64,000 nt of DNA, from contig CAIKMD010000007.1 of assembly GCA_903828515.1 (NCBI GenBank), positions 1,706,706 through 1,770,705 on the forward strand, read 5' to 3'. Below the pieces are notes generated by a model, which saw only the letters and a program-made list of their open reading frames with translations, was not told the origin of the DNA and made no database searches. Position 1 is the first letter of the stretch. Each line of letters begins with the position of its first letter. The translations under genes and the position numbers were made by a program. Shown one piece after another: positions 17,237-25,914 of this stretch. The stretch comes from an uncultured Rhodospirillales bacterium (GTDB lineage Bacteria; Pseudomonadota; Alphaproteobacteria; ATCC43930; CGMCC-115725).

Positions 17237-18234
17237 TGGCCCGCCGCGATCTGGGCCAGCATGGCGCGATAGGTCACCAGCGTCTTCTCGCCGTTGGGTG
17301 ACGACTTCGCCCATGAATCGATCATCGGCAGCATTTTTGCCTTCCACTCGGCGGCTTGGTCGGCGGGGAAATTGACCACGGTCTGCTTGGGTGAGGCCTT
17401 GATGGCTTCGCGCACCCGGTCGTTTTCGTGATCCCAATACGCGCCGGCGGCGCGGCTGGCGGCTTCCCCGGCATTGTCATCGATGATCTTGCGCGCGGCA
17501 GCGGGCAGCGAATTATATTTCTTCCTCGACATGAAGATCATGCCCGACGACGTGCCCATCGCCTCGTCGAGGTGATAGAACGTGACCTCGTTGAGCTTGA
17601 AGGCATCGAATGCTGCCCAGCCGACCACCGCGCCGGCTGCGGTGCCGCGCTGCAGCCCTTCATAGATATCCGCCGAGCCGAGCGAGAGCGGGGTGGCGCC
17701 CAGCGCGGTCGCCGCGTCCGCGACGATCTTGGTTGGGGTAATGAGTTTCATGCCGGCGAGTTCGCTCAGCGACTTGATCGGCTTGGCGAGATGGACCTGC
17801 GATTGCGACACGCCGAACAGCATCAGCGGCATGGTCGTGTCGTATTCGGCATCGAGCGCGCCGCTGTGATAGAGCCGCCACAGCGCGACCGACCGGTCCT
17901 CGCCCTTGTCGGCGAGCGGCAGCGTCGCGACCGTCGAGAGCGGAAACTTGCCGTTGACGTAATTGTGTAAAACGAATGCGATCTGCGCCACGTCGTCCAG
18001 CACGCGGTCGTAGACATTGCCCATGTTCGCGATGGCGGTGCCGTCGCGCACATCGATATGCAGAACGCCCTTGCCCTGTTCGTTGACGCGTTCGGCCCAG
18101 GGATGAAGGTAGTCGGCGTTCATTCGCGCGTTCGGCGGGTTGATGGTGGCGAAGATCAGCGTTGTTTCTTCCGCCCGCGCGGCGGAGGCCAGCAAGGCCA
18201 GGCCGATGGCAGCGGCAATCGCGATGGTTTTCAT
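17233..18234 (-). CDS. TRAP transporter substrate-binding protein (DctP family)
   Basis: About 333 residues. The signal peptide is MKTIAIAAAIGLALLASAARA, and the DctP/TRAP fold follows: LIFATINPPNARMNADYLHPWAERVNEQGKG, LSELAGMKLITPTKIVADAATALGATPL (a typical selection helix), YEGLQRGTAAGAVVGWAAFDAFKLNEV, and KYNSLPAAARKIIDDNAGEAASR. It would capture a carboxylate in the periplasm; the membrane subunits (DctQ/DctM) are not adjacent. The start at 18234 has GGGGGA upstream. A MetE-like gene lies just before it on the same strand, so the two are probably cotranscribed. Confidence 0.86.
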   Translation of the reverse strand: MKTIAIAAAIGLALLASAARAEETTLIFATINPPNARMNADYLHPWAERVNEQGKGVLHIDVRDGTAIANMGNVYDRVLDDVAQIAFVLHNYVNGKFPLSTVATLPLADKGEDRSVALWRLYHSGALDAEYDTTMPLMLFGVSQSQVHLAKPIKSLSELAGMKLITPTKIVADAATALGATPLSLGSADIYEGLQRGTAAGAVVGWAAFDAFKLNEVTFYHLDEAMGTSSGMIFMSRKKYNSLPAAARKIIDDNAGEAASRAAGAYWDHENDRVREAIKASPKQTVVNFPADQAAEWKAKMLPMIDSWAKSSPNGEKTLVTYRAMLAQIAAGH

Positions 18235-18259
18235 GACGTTCCCCCAGAAGCGTTTTTGT

Positions 18260-19357
18260 TTATGACCAGATCGCGTCGGCGAGTTCGACGACATGACCGA
18301 GTTTCGCCCATTGCTCGTCTTCGGTCAGGCGGTCGACGCCCTGCGAACTGGCAAAGCCGCATTGCGGCGACAGCGACAGCCTGTCGAGCTCGACGAATTT
18401 CGTCGCTTCCTCGATGCGGCGGGCGATGGTGTCTTTCGGCTCCAGCGCTTTTTGCTTCGAGCTGATCAGGCCCAGCACGACGGATTTGTTCTTCGACAGG
18501 AAGCGCAACGGCTCGAACCCGCCCGAACGTTCGTCGTCGAATTCGAGGAAGAATCCGTCGACATTCACGCCGCCGAAAATACCCTCGGCCAGAGGTTCAT
18601 AGCCGCCCGAGGCGAAGCCTTTGCCGGTATTGCCGCGACACGAATGCATGGTGATCGTCATGCCCGCAGGCCGGTCGCGAACCGCCGCGTTTACCACCGC
18701 GACGAAGGACCGGAACATCCTGTCGGGATCGTCGCCGCGTTTTTTGAGCGTCTCGCGCACGGCCGGATCGCACAGAAACGCCATGTTGCAATCGTCGATC
18801 TGTAGATAGGTGCAGCCGGCATCGGCGAACGCACGAATCGCTTTCGCGTAAGCCGGGCCGGCATCCGCGAACAACGCGTCGAGATCGGGATAGACCGAGC
18901 GATCGACGATGTCGCGCCAATCCTGCAGCACGGTCACGATATGGGTCGGTGAGGGGATGCACATCTTGGGCATCACCTTGGTGCGCGCTTTGACGAAATC
19001 GAAATGCGCGAGCATCGGATGCGTTGAGAAGGCGAATTTCCCCGAGACGTGCAAAACCGGGTAGGGGTTCGTCGGATGACCGGGCAGCGGCGTCGCACGC
19101 TCCGTCGTGGTGACGCCGTCGAAACCCTGAATGAAATCGGACATCCAGGTACGGCGGCGAAACTCGCCGTCGGTCACTGCGCGCAGTCCCAGGCTTTCCT
19201 GCCGCGCGATCACGCGGGCAATCTGCCGGTCTTCGATGTCTTTCAACGCCGCCGCGTTCATCTCGCCCCGCGAAACTTTAAGGCGTGCCTCGCGCAGCTC
19301 GGCCGGGCGCAACAGGCTGCCGACCTGGTCGGCGCGAAATGGCGGCGTGTTTTTCAT
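18260..19357 (-). CDS. MetE C-terminal-domain family methyltransferase
   Basis: A 365-residue protein equal to the C-terminal barrel of cobalamin-independent methionine synthase (YxjG/YxjH-like). FRADQVGSLLRPAELREA and the ESLGLRAVTDGEFRR motif open it. The zinc ligands appear in MHSCRGN (His and Cys), FFLEFDDERSG (Glu) and LSPQCGFASS (Cys). The N-terminal half of true MetE is absent, so these shorter enzymes probably transfer methyl groups from other donors; the substrate is unknown. It lies 26 nt upstream of the TRAP binding protein. Confidence 0.85.
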   Translation of the reverse strand: MKNTPPFRADQVGSLLRPAELREARLKVSRGEMNAAALKDIEDRQIARVIARQESLGLRAVTDGEFRRRTWMSDFIQGFDGVTTTERATPLPGHPTNPYPVLHVSGKFAFSTHPMLAHFDFVKARTKVMPKMCIPSPTHIVTVLQDWRDIVDRSVYPDLDALFADAGPAYAKAIRAFADAGCTYLQIDDCNMAFLCDPAVRETLKKRGDDPDRMFRSFVAVVNAAVRDRPAGMTITMHSCRGNTGKGFASGGYEPLAEGIFGGVNVDGFFLEFDDERSGGFEPLRFLSKNKSVVLGLISSKQKALEPKDTIARRIEEATKFVELDRLSLSPQCGFASSQGVDRLTEDEQWAKLGHVVELADAIWS

Positions 19358-19394
19358 GGTCGGTTCCCCCCTCGGACGATCCGGACCATACCGT

Positions 19395-20837
19395 TTATTT
19401 TGCCGTGGTCATATGGTCCGGCTTTGCATCCTTGACGAGAAAAAACGCCGAGGCGGATGCCGCGATCGCGGCTATCGCGCAGACGATGGCCGCGACATGG
19501 AAGCCGAGGATCAATCGTGGGCCAAAGGCGCCGAACACGCCGCCCAACAATGCCGTCGCGATCAATCCGCCGGTCCGCGCCACGGCGCTGTTGAGTCCCG
19601 ATGCCGATCCGGTGTGTCGTGCATCGACCGATGTCAGCACGGCAGTGGTCAGCGGCGCCACCGCGCCCGACATGCCGAGTGCGATGACGAGGATCGCCGG
19701 AAAAACACTCGTCCAATAATAGGCGTCCGGTCCGATCCGCAGGATGAGCAGGAAACCCGCCGCGACGACCAGCGGCCCGATCGCGAGCGGCGCGCGGGCG
19801 CCGATCCGTCCCGCGAGGCTGCCCATCACCGGCGAGATCAGCGAGAGAACAACCGCGAAAGGCAGCAACGCGGCGCCGGCCTGGGTGCCCGAATAGCCGA
19901 CTTCCTGAATCAGGACATAGGGCAGCAACACGATCAGCGCGCCCAGCGCCGCATAGAGAAGTAGCGTGAGCAGTGTCAGCCCGACGAAACTCGACGATCC
20001 GAACAGCGCGAGCGGCATCATCGCGTTTTCGCCGCGTTGCTTTTCGACCCAGACGAAAGCGATCGAGAGGCACAGTCCCAGAACGAGCGACACGATAGCG
20101 GCGTCGGTCCATCCGGTGTGGCCCGACCCGCTGGTCAGGCCCCAGGTCAACGCGCCAAGGCCGAGCGTGGCGAGAACGCCGCCGCGAATATCGAGCGGCT
20201 GAGGTTTTTTGTCCTGCGGCGCATCGGACACGAAGGCGAGGGCGAGGCTGATCGCGCCGGCCGCCAAGGGAATGTTGATGAAGAAAATCGCGCGCCACCC
20301 GATCGTGTCGATCAGCCAGCCGCCGAACACCGGACCGCCCGCGCCCATGACGGCGCCCATCGATGCCCAGATGCCGATGGCGCGGCCGCGCGCTTCGCCG
20401 CTGAACGAACCGCCGAGGATCGCGAGGCTGTTCGGCATCAAGAGTGCCGCGCCGATCCCCTGTAAGCCGCGCGCGGCGAGCAGCCAGGCAAGATTCGGCG
20501 CGACGGCGCAGGCGATCGAGCCCGTGCCGAACAGCACCGTGCCGACGACGAGAAGCCGGACCCGCCCGAACCGATCGCCGGCGCCACCGCCCAGCAAAAG
20601 CAGCGCGCTCAGGGGCAGAAGATAGGCGTTGACGACCCAGGTCAGGTCTTCCGCGCCGGCGTGAAACGTCGCGCTGATCGCGGGCAAGCCGACATTGACC
20701 ACCGACCCATCGATGAACGCCATGCTCGACGCGAGGATACAGGTCGCGAGCACGAGCTTCGGGTAGCGCGGCGCGAATTGATGCGGCGCGGCTTCGGCGA
20801 CGCCGATATCGCTGGGGGCGTGGAGGGGTGAGGTCAT
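19395..20837 (-). CDS. MFS transporter, DHA2 family (14 membrane segments)
   Basis: A 480-residue multidrug-type major facilitator. FIDGSVVNVGLPAISATF is the DHA2 helix 1 signature with the conserved Asp. GDRFGRVRLLVVG is loop 2-3 motif A, and GAAMGAVMGAGGPVFGGWLI-like sequence is motif C in helix 5. Hydropathy fits 14 segments. It probably exports drugs or metabolites by proton antiport. The gene stands alone, 37 nt upstream of the MetE-like gene on the same strand. Confidence 0.88.
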   Translation of the reverse strand: MTSPLHAPSDIGVAEAAPHQFAPRYPKLVLATCILASSMAFIDGSVVNVGLPAISATFHAGAEDLTWVVNAYLLPLSALLLLGGGAGDRFGRVRLLVVGTVLFGTGSIACAVAPNLAWLLAARGLQGIGAALLMPNSLAILGGSFSGEARGRAIGIWASMGAVMGAGGPVFGGWLIDTIGWRAIFFINIPLAAGAISLALAFVSDAPQDKKPQPLDIRGGVLATLGLGALTWGLTSGSGHTGWTDAAIVSLVLGLCLSIAFVWVEKQRGENAMMPLALFGSSSFVGLTLLTLLLYAALGALIVLLPYVLIQEVGYSGTQAGAALLPFAVVLSLISPVMGSLAGRIGARAPLAIGPLVVAAGFLLILRIGPDAYYWTSVFPAILVIALGMSGAVAPLTTAVLTSVDARHTGSASGLNSAVARTGGLIATALLGGVFGAFGPRLILGFHVAAIVCAIAAIAASASAFFLVKDAKPDHMTTAK

Positions 20838-20874
20838 CGAAGCGTGCCGGTCGTGCCTATGGGTGTATCGACCG

Positions 20875-21342
20875 TCACGCGTTCTCCGTCTCTTTGTCGC
20901 TGCCCGGCGGCTTTTCCTGATGGAGGAAGTAGGCGCGAAACGCCGTCGCGTCGGAGCAGGCGTTATGCGGAACCTTGCTCGCGGTTTCCGAATCGAAGAG
21001 CGGCACGTCGACGAGCTCGAAAACCAGCCGCTCCGACGGCAACCGCCATCCCGGACCGGTGATCATCAACAACGCCAGATGCGCGATATCCTCGGGCCAA
21101 TCGCCGATCACGACCGGTTCTTCGTCGTCGCGCAGATAAGCGGCGAGCTTCGCCGTCATCTCGGCTCGCGCGATCGGCTGGGTTTGCAAGACAGGAATCA
21201 CATGCGCAGCGACCCAAGGCTCCGGCTTGTCGCACGGCAAGGCCTCATAAAACGGCGCGGCTTTCTCATCCTCGGGCACGAGCGCCAACGAGATGAGTTG
21301 TCCGCCAAAGCCGTTGAATTCGGCGTCGAGAAAATAGCGCAT
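20875..21342 (-). CDS. DEDDh-type 3'-5' exonuclease-like protein
   Basis: About 155 residues resembling the Rv2179c/DnaQ-like exoribonuclease group. The first acidic pair is in MRYFLDAEFNGFGGQLISLAL, a middle Asp in VVIGDWPEDIAHLALL, and the final His and Asp in PHNACSDATAFR. It would act on RNA or DNA 3' ends in the cytoplasm. The frame is open to 21426, but that would read across the attachment repeat at 21380; the natural start is at 21342. It is the last chromosomal gene before the integrated element. Confidence 0.75.
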   Translation of the reverse strand: MRYFLDAEFNGFGGQLISLALVPEDEKAAPFYEALPCDKPEPWVAAHVIPVLQTQPIARAEMTAKLAAYLRDDEEPVVIGDWPEDIAHLALLMITGPGWRLPSERLVFELVDVPLFDSETASKVPHNACSDATAFRAYFLHQEKPPGSDKETENA

Positions 21343-21379
21343 CGATGCCCCACTGTAATGGCAAGTCGGTCGATGGAGA

Positions 21380-21394
21380 TGGCGGATGGGGTGA
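21380..21394. repeat. Left attachment site (attL), copy of tRNA-Ser 3' end
   Basis: TGGCGGATGGGGTGA is identical to 41689-41703, which is the last 15 nt of tRNA-Ser(TGA) including CCA. Flanking bases differ, so the repeat core is exactly 15 bp. The integrase starts 160 bp to the right. Confidence 0.88.
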
Positions 21395-21553
21395 CCGCCT
21401 AAGGTTCCTTCGTGGTTATACGCCAACGCTCGGAAAGCAGCCTACCAATATTCAATTTGTCTTTTGCTGTTTCCGTGTTGGGATGCCACTGGTCGCCACA
21501 ATTCGCGACTGGAATATGGGTAGCAACATGGGTTGGCTAGCAGCGAGGGACTT

Positions 21554-22786
21554 ATGCCGCGATCGATCGAGCGTCTGACGGCTCTGCGGGTATCCAGGCT
21601 CTCGAAGCCTGGCCTATACGCCGATGGCGCCGGCCTTTATTTGCAGGTGACCAGCGCCAGCGCGAAGTCCTGGCTCTACCGTTTCACCCTGCGGGGTCGG
21701 ACCCGAGACATGGGACTTGGAGCCTTAGCCGTGTTCGGCCTCGCCGACGCCCGGGCAGCGGCCACGGGGGCAAGGAAGCTGTGCCAGGCCGGCGTTGACC
21801 CTATCGAGCATCGTGACGCTCAGCGCGCGGCTGCGTGCCTCGCTGCGGCCAAGGGCGTGACCTTCAAGGAATGTGCCACCGAGTTCATCAAGGCTCACGG
21901 TGCCGGCTGGCGGAACGCAAAGCACAGGCAGCAATGGGAGAACACGGTCGCGACCTACGCCGAGCCTGTGATTGGCGCTTTCGCGGTCGGCGCGATTGAT
22001 ACGGGTGCTGTCCTGCGGGTGATCGAACCAATCTGGAATACGAAGACGGAGACCGCAAAGCGGCTGCGAGGCCGGATCGAAATCATTCTCGACTGGGCGA
22101 AAGTCCACGGCTATCGCGACGGCGAGAATCCGGCGCGCTGGCGAGGTCATCTCGACAAGCTTCTGCCGGCGCCGTCGAAGGTCCGAAAGCACGTGCACCA
22201 TGCCGCGCTGGCCTACAAGGAGGTGCCTGATTTCATGGACGCCCTCCGCGAGGAAAAAGGGCCGACAGCACGCGCGCTCGAGTTTCTCATCCTGACGGTC
22301 ACGCGCACCGGCGAAGCCATCGGAGCCAAGAAGGTGGAGATCGACATCGAGGAGGCGGCCTGGACCATCCCGCCCGAGCGGATGAAAGGCGGCCGCGAGC
22401 ATCGTGTCCCGTTGTCAAAGGCCGCGCTCGAAATAGCGCGCGAGGCGATCACCCAAGATCCAGAATATGTGTTCCCGGGGCGGCGCGCCCGGCACCCGCT
22501 GTCGAACATGGCGATGGCGATGCTGCTTCGCCGTCTTGGTTACGCCGAGGCTACCGTGCACGGCTTCCGCAGCACGTTCCGCGACTGGGCGGCCGAGCGG
22601 ACGAGCTATGCCAACCATGTGGTCGAAATGGCGCTCTCGCACGCCGTCAGCGACAAGGTTGAGGCGGCCTACCGTCGCGGCGATCTGTTTGAGAAACGGC
22701 GTCGCCTAGCCGAGGATTGGGCGAAGTTCTGCGCCATGCCGAAGAAATCCGGCGCCGTGGTACCGATGAGGCGTCAAGAAGCATAA
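21554..22786 (+). CDS. int: Tyrosine recombinase, P4-type integrase
   Basis: A 410-residue integrase. The N-terminal arm-binding DUF4102 domain reads LSKPGLYADGAGLYLQVTSASAKSWLYRF and MGLGALAVFGLADARAAA. A core-binding SAM-like domain spans about 95-190. The catalytic domain has Arg in LTVTRTGEAIGAKK, the HxxR box in VHGFRSTFRDWAAE, a His in ALSHAV and the Tyr nucleophile in EAAYRRGDLF. It would insert and excise the element at tRNA-Ser. The start at 21554 follows GAGGGA; the frame is open to a TTG at 21533. The gene looks intact. Confidence 0.95.
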   Translation: MPRSIERLTALRVSRLSKPGLYADGAGLYLQVTSASAKSWLYRFTLRGRTRDMGLGALAVFGLADARAAATGARKLCQAGVDPIEHRDAQRAAACLAAAKGVTFKECATEFIKAHGAGWRNAKHRQQWENTVATYAEPVIGAFAVGAIDTGAVLRVIEPIWNTKTETAKRLRGRIEIILDWAKVHGYRDGENPARWRGHLDKLLPAPSKVRKHVHHAALAYKEVPDFMDALREEKGPTARALEFLILTVTRTGEAIGAKKVEIDIEEAAWTIPPERMKGGREHRVPLSKAALEIAREAITQDPEYVFPGRRARHPLSNMAMAMLLRRLGYAEATVHGFRSTFRDWAAERTSYANHVVEMALSHAVSDKVEAAYRRGDLFEKRRRLAEDWAKFCAMPKKSGAVVPMRRQEA

Positions 22787-22881
22787 TCACGATCGACGGG
22801 GATAGGCCGGCCAGCCGATAAGCGCGTTTTCCACACGCGCTTCCCTGTCGACCACGCTCCGGGCATCTGCGGAAGTGCAAA

Positions 22882-23250
22882 ATGTCGGAAGATGATAAGA
22901 GCAATTTGTCCCCCGGCTCGACAATTGACGGCGAGATGACGGTTGCGGGCGAGACGACCTTTGAAGATCGCCTGACGGTTACGGGCAAAGTGGTGGTGAC
23001 CGGCGCCGGTACGTTGCGCATTATCGGCAAGAAAAAGAAGCCGCCACGCGGGCCGCCACCAGGCGCGGTGAATCACTTCCGCGCAAACGATCGGGCGCTT
23101 TTCCCACGCATGTCGGAATTGATCGCTCAGGGTAGCAGCGTGACTGGCGCCGCAAACTTGCTCGTGGCGGAGGGCATCGTTGCCGGCCTCAACAGGAAGC
23201 CCGATAGCAAGGCGAGACGCCTCGCCCGACTGTACGAAAAGGAACGGTAG
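22882..23250 (+). CDS. Hypothetical protein with beta-repeat N-terminus and HTH-like C-terminus
   Basis: A 122-residue protein. Residues about 10-48 form short alternating strands (STIDGEMTVAGETTFEDRLT and VTGAGTLRIIG) reminiscent of a small beta-helix. A Lys/Pro linker (KKKKPPRGPPPG) joins a helical end: FPRMSELIAQGSSVTGAANLLVAEG and KPDSKARRLARLYEKE, which looks like a helix-turn-helix. Possibly DNA-binding; the family is not recognised. It is between integrase and excisionase. Confidence 0.6.
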   Translation: MSEDDKSNLSPGSTIDGEMTVAGETTFEDRLTVTGKVVVTGAGTLRIIGKKKKPPRGPPPGAVNHFRANDRALFPRMSELIAQGSSVTGAANLLVAEGIVAGLNRKPDSKARRLARLYEKER

Positions 23251-23371
23251 CCCTAACTCGCTCCAACTCACTCCCACTATTTCCTACTATTTCCGACGAT
23301 AAGTTTGTCTCGGTGGTGTTCACTTCGCTTCGTCACCCGCCGCTGGTTGACGTTTCAATGGAGCGAAGTTC

Positions 23372-23632
23372 ATGGAATCACACTCGACCCTCAAAGCCGA
23401 AATTGCGCTGCATAGCAGTGCACCTACCTCTGCCGCGCCCTATACGGCAGGCACTGCAGCCATCGGCGTTAAGCCGAAGAAGGCTTGCCAGATGCTCGAT
23501 TGCGGAACAACTCGTCTCTATGAGTTGCTCGCAGCGAACGAGCTTGTTTCTTACAAGGATGGGCGGTCCCGAAAGATCCTGGTGTCTAGTATCACGGCTT
23601 ACGTGAAGCGCAAACTCGACATAGCGGCCTGA
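23372..23632 (+). CDS. Excisionase-like helix-turn-helix protein
   Basis: An 86-residue protein. Residues about 28-82 form a MerR/HTH_17-type domain: GVKPKKACQMLDCGTTRLYELLAANELVSYKDG, then RSRKILVSSITAYVKRKL. This is the pattern of excisionase or AlpA-like regulators, which bind att or promoter DNA and set the direction of recombination. It lies after the integrase, as expected for xis. The two roles cannot be told apart here. Confidence 0.78.
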   Translation: MESHSTLKAEIALHSSAPTSAAPYTAGTAAIGVKPKKACQMLDCGTTRLYELLAANELVSYKDGRSRKILVSSITAYVKRKLDIAA

Positions 23633-23700
23633 TCCCCGCGCCGACTACCCCACGCACGTACAGCGTCGCGATGACGCCGAGTCCTTTAATGGAGAGAATC

Positions 23701-23898
23701 ATGGATTCCGCCTACTACGCCGCGATGAGCGACCCTTCGCTCAACCCTCAGTTCAGTCGGGTCTGGGGAGACGAGCCGCCCGATAAACGAAGAAAGGGCG
23801 CCCGGCAAGGCGCCCTCTCCGAAAATAAGACAAGCAGCAATTTCGACAATCTATCCGACCAGGTGGGCCGCCTGCAAGCCCAGTGGGGGATCGCATGA
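23701..23898 (+). CDS. Small hypothetical protein of the element
   Basis: A 65-residue hydrophilic protein (MDSAYYAAMSDPSLNPQFS at the start, LSDQVGRLQAQWGIA at the end). GGAGAG precedes ATG at 23701; the frame is open to 23671. The stop overlaps the next start (ATGA), so it belongs to a translationally coupled run of genes up to the terminase. Not recognised. Confidence 0.6.
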   Translation: MDSAYYAAMSDPSLNPQFSRVWGDEPPDKRRKGARQGALSENKTSSNFDNLSDQVGRLQAQWGIA

Positions 23899-24161
23899 CC
23901 GGCGATCTCTTCGATAAAGAACGCTCGCCGGACAGTGCCTCCCGCCGCGCGGCCAGGAGCAGGCCGAGCGCCGATCGGGAATCGTATCGCGACGGATTCC
24001 CTGGCCACCATGCCGGCGACGAATCAGAGACGAGCTACGCGGCGGCCAAGGAGATCGCGCCCAGGGCCAAAATTCTCAGCGACCGTGTTCTATCGAGCCT
24101 CCGCGACGCTGGGCCAGCGAGCAGTACTCAGTTACCGCTCGAACGGCAGGCGACCGAATGA
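23895..24161 (+). CDS. Small hypothetical protein upstream of the primase
   Basis: An 88-residue protein, charged and probably disordered in its first half (MTGDLFDKERSPDSASRRAA). A short helical part (KILSDRVLSSLRDAGPASSTQ) resembles the start of a winged helix. Both ends overlap neighbouring genes by ATGA, showing a tight operon with the Prim-Pol gene. Not recognised. Confidence 0.6.
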   Translation: MTGDLFDKERSPDSASRRAARSRPSADRESYRDGFPGHHAGDESETSYAAAKEIAPRAKILSDRVLSSLRDAGPASSTQLPLERQATE

Positions 24162-25312
24162 GCGGCTTTGCCACCACTGCCGAATCCTATTCCCGTCACG
24201 GCGCGGCGGTGATCCCATGCGGCGGTGACGACGGGAAGCGCCCGCTCGTTAGTTGGCGCAAGATGACACGATCAACCACCGCCCAGCTTCTGCCCCGATG
24301 GCGTGAGACCTTTGCAGATGCCAATGTCGGTGTTCTAACGGGGCCGAGCCGGCTGACGGTGGTCGATGTCGATAGTCCCGATGACTCGCTAGTGCGGGAA
24401 TGCCTCGCCCGCTTCGGCCACACCCCCCTGCAGGCCCGAACACCTCGGGGCGGGAGCCATCTTTTCTACCGCAGCAATGGCGAGGCGACCCGGACTAAGC
24501 TCGAACAACAGCCGATCGACATACGCGGGGTCGGTGGCTTCGTCGTAGTCGCTCCGAGCCAGCGACCGGGAGGTGGTCGATATGAAATTGCCCGCGGCAA
24601 TATCGATGACCTTGAACGCTTGCCGCCGATCAAACCCGGCACGCTCGCCCCTTTAGTGGTGCAAAACGCTCCACTAAGACACCTTTCCCCAACAACCCGA
24701 CTGCGCCTCGGGCGAGATCGCGTCACCGAAGGAAGTCGGAACAGCACCCTTTGGCGGGCTGCCATGGAAGAAGCCCGGCGGTGTGAAACTCAGTACGAGC
24801 TTCAGGCCCATGTCGAGATTTTGAACGAAGGCCGCTGTGATCCCCCGCTTGACCACGCAGAAGTAATCCGGATTGCCGCCTCGGCCTGGGAATATGAACA
24901 GACCGGCCGAAATTGGGTTGGCGGAGGTGCCAGGGTGTGTCTCGATGTCGAAGAGCTTGATCGCCTGGTCAAGCATCCAGATGCCGCTGTCCTCCTGCTG
25001 GTGCTTCGTAAGGAACATCACGGCTTCAATCAGCAGTTTGCGATCTCGCCTCGCGGCATGGCTGCGGCCGGCCAATTCAAAGGGTGGTCGGAAAGCCGCA
25101 TCCGCAATGCCCGCAGTAGGCTGCTCGATCTCGGTGCAATCGTCGGCAAACATCAGGGTGGCAAAGGCCAACACGATCCCGCCTTATTCACCCTGAAGTG
25201 GCGAACAGGCCACAAAGAGAAAGAAGAGAAGGAGGAAGAAGAAGAGTGTTTATCTTATTGTGGGTCGATTTGCACCACTAACGACCCCCGAGCGCCCCAT
25301 GACGAATCGTAA
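24158..25312 (+). CDS. Bifunctional DNA primase/polymerase (Prim-Pol) replication protein
   Basis: A 384-residue protein. The N-terminal archaeo-eukaryotic primase domain (about 1-165) shows AESYSRHGAAVIPCG, a VGVLTGPSRLTVVDVDSPDD metal site, LQARTPRGGSHLFYRS and DIRGVGGFVVVAPSQRPGGG. A PriCT-like helical domain follows (about 190-260: GSRNSTLWRAAMEEARR, DHAEVIRIAASAWEYE). The last 110 residues look like a winged helix (ISPRGMAAAGQFKGWSESRI), ending in a Lys/Glu-rich tail. It would start replication of the excised element, as in satellites and plasmids. No separate helicase is seen. Confidence 0.85.
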   Translation: MSGFATTAESYSRHGAAVIPCGGDDGKRPLVSWRKMTRSTTAQLLPRWRETFADANVGVLTGPSRLTVVDVDSPDDSLVRECLARFGHTPLQARTPRGGSHLFYRSNGEATRTKLEQQPIDIRGVGGFVVVAPSQRPGGGRYEIARGNIDDLERLPPIKPGTLAPLVVQNAPLRHLSPTTRLRLGRDRVTEGSRNSTLWRAAMEEARRCETQYELQAHVEILNEGRCDPPLDHAEVIRIAASAWEYEQTGRNWVGGGARVCLDVEELDRLVKHPDAAVLLLVLRKEHHGFNQQFAISPRGMAAAGQFKGWSESRIRNARSRLLDLGAIVGKHQGGKGQHDPALFTLKWRTGHKEKEEKEEEEECLSYCGSICTTNDPRAPHDES

Positions 25313-25709
25313 TACCGCGGCAGCAGACAGCTCCGGGATGGCGGCGCAAAAGTTTGATTTTCGCGCCGGTGGCGATTTGGTCGACATCGATCTGGTCGAG
25401 AACCTGGCCGAGCGAGTGGACCAGATTGCCGATGCGACCGGGCGTGCCGATCTCCGCCACGCGGCGCGGCTGATGCGGGGTGATCGCGACGTTGGCGGCC
25501 GGCCGCGGGCTGACGATGCTGCGGCACTCGACATCGTGCGACACCTACTCGCCGAGGGGCGTGGCCGGTGGTCCGCATGCGTCGGTGTCGCACGCAAACT
25601 TAGCCCCGACAACGCCGAGTCAGTCGCTCGGCGCCTGCTGAATAAAATCCCGAAGAAAGAGGTTTTTTCGGACGCGCGCTCTGATACAGCAGCCCGAGAC
25701 GACGAATGA
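25299..25709 (+). CDS. Hypothetical protein of the element
   Basis: A 136-residue protein, acidic in the middle (GGDLVDIDLVENLAERVDQIAD), with a helical C-terminal half (AAALDIVRHLLAEGRGRWSACVGVARK). The start at 25299 overlaps the end of the Prim-Pol gene by 14 nt. It is not recognised; position suggests a replication or packaging accessory. Confidence 0.6.
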   Translation: MTNRNTAAADSSGMAAQKFDFRAGGDLVDIDLVENLAERVDQIADATGRADLRHAARLMRGDRDVGGRPRADDAAALDIVRHLLAEGRGRWSACVGVARKLSPDNAESVARRLLNKIPKKEVFSDARSDTAARDDE

Positions 25710-25716
25710 GGGCAAA

Positions 25717-25914
25717 ATGGAAACGGTCGCTGGCGTGCGCGTCGATGTTGACGAGGGCGGTACCGTTACCCTCGGCGGAGCGCGCTTCACCGTGAATGAG
25801 GGGCTGCGCCTTTCGGAAGCGCTGGTCCGCGCATCCTTCAGAGCGGCGGTAAGCCAGGAAGTCGCCGCCACACATCCCCCATCGACCGAAAAAACCGACC
25901 GCCCGTCACCATGA
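25717..25914 (+). CDS. Small hypothetical protein
   Basis: A 65-residue protein (METVAGVRVDVDEGGTVTLG, then GARFTVNEGLRLSEALVRAS). It looks like a short beta hairpin plus helix. The stop overlaps the terminase start by ATGA. Not recognised. Confidence 0.55.
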   Translation: METVAGVRVDVDEGGTVTLGGARFTVNEGLRLSEALVRASFRAAVSQEVAATHPPSTEKTDRPSP

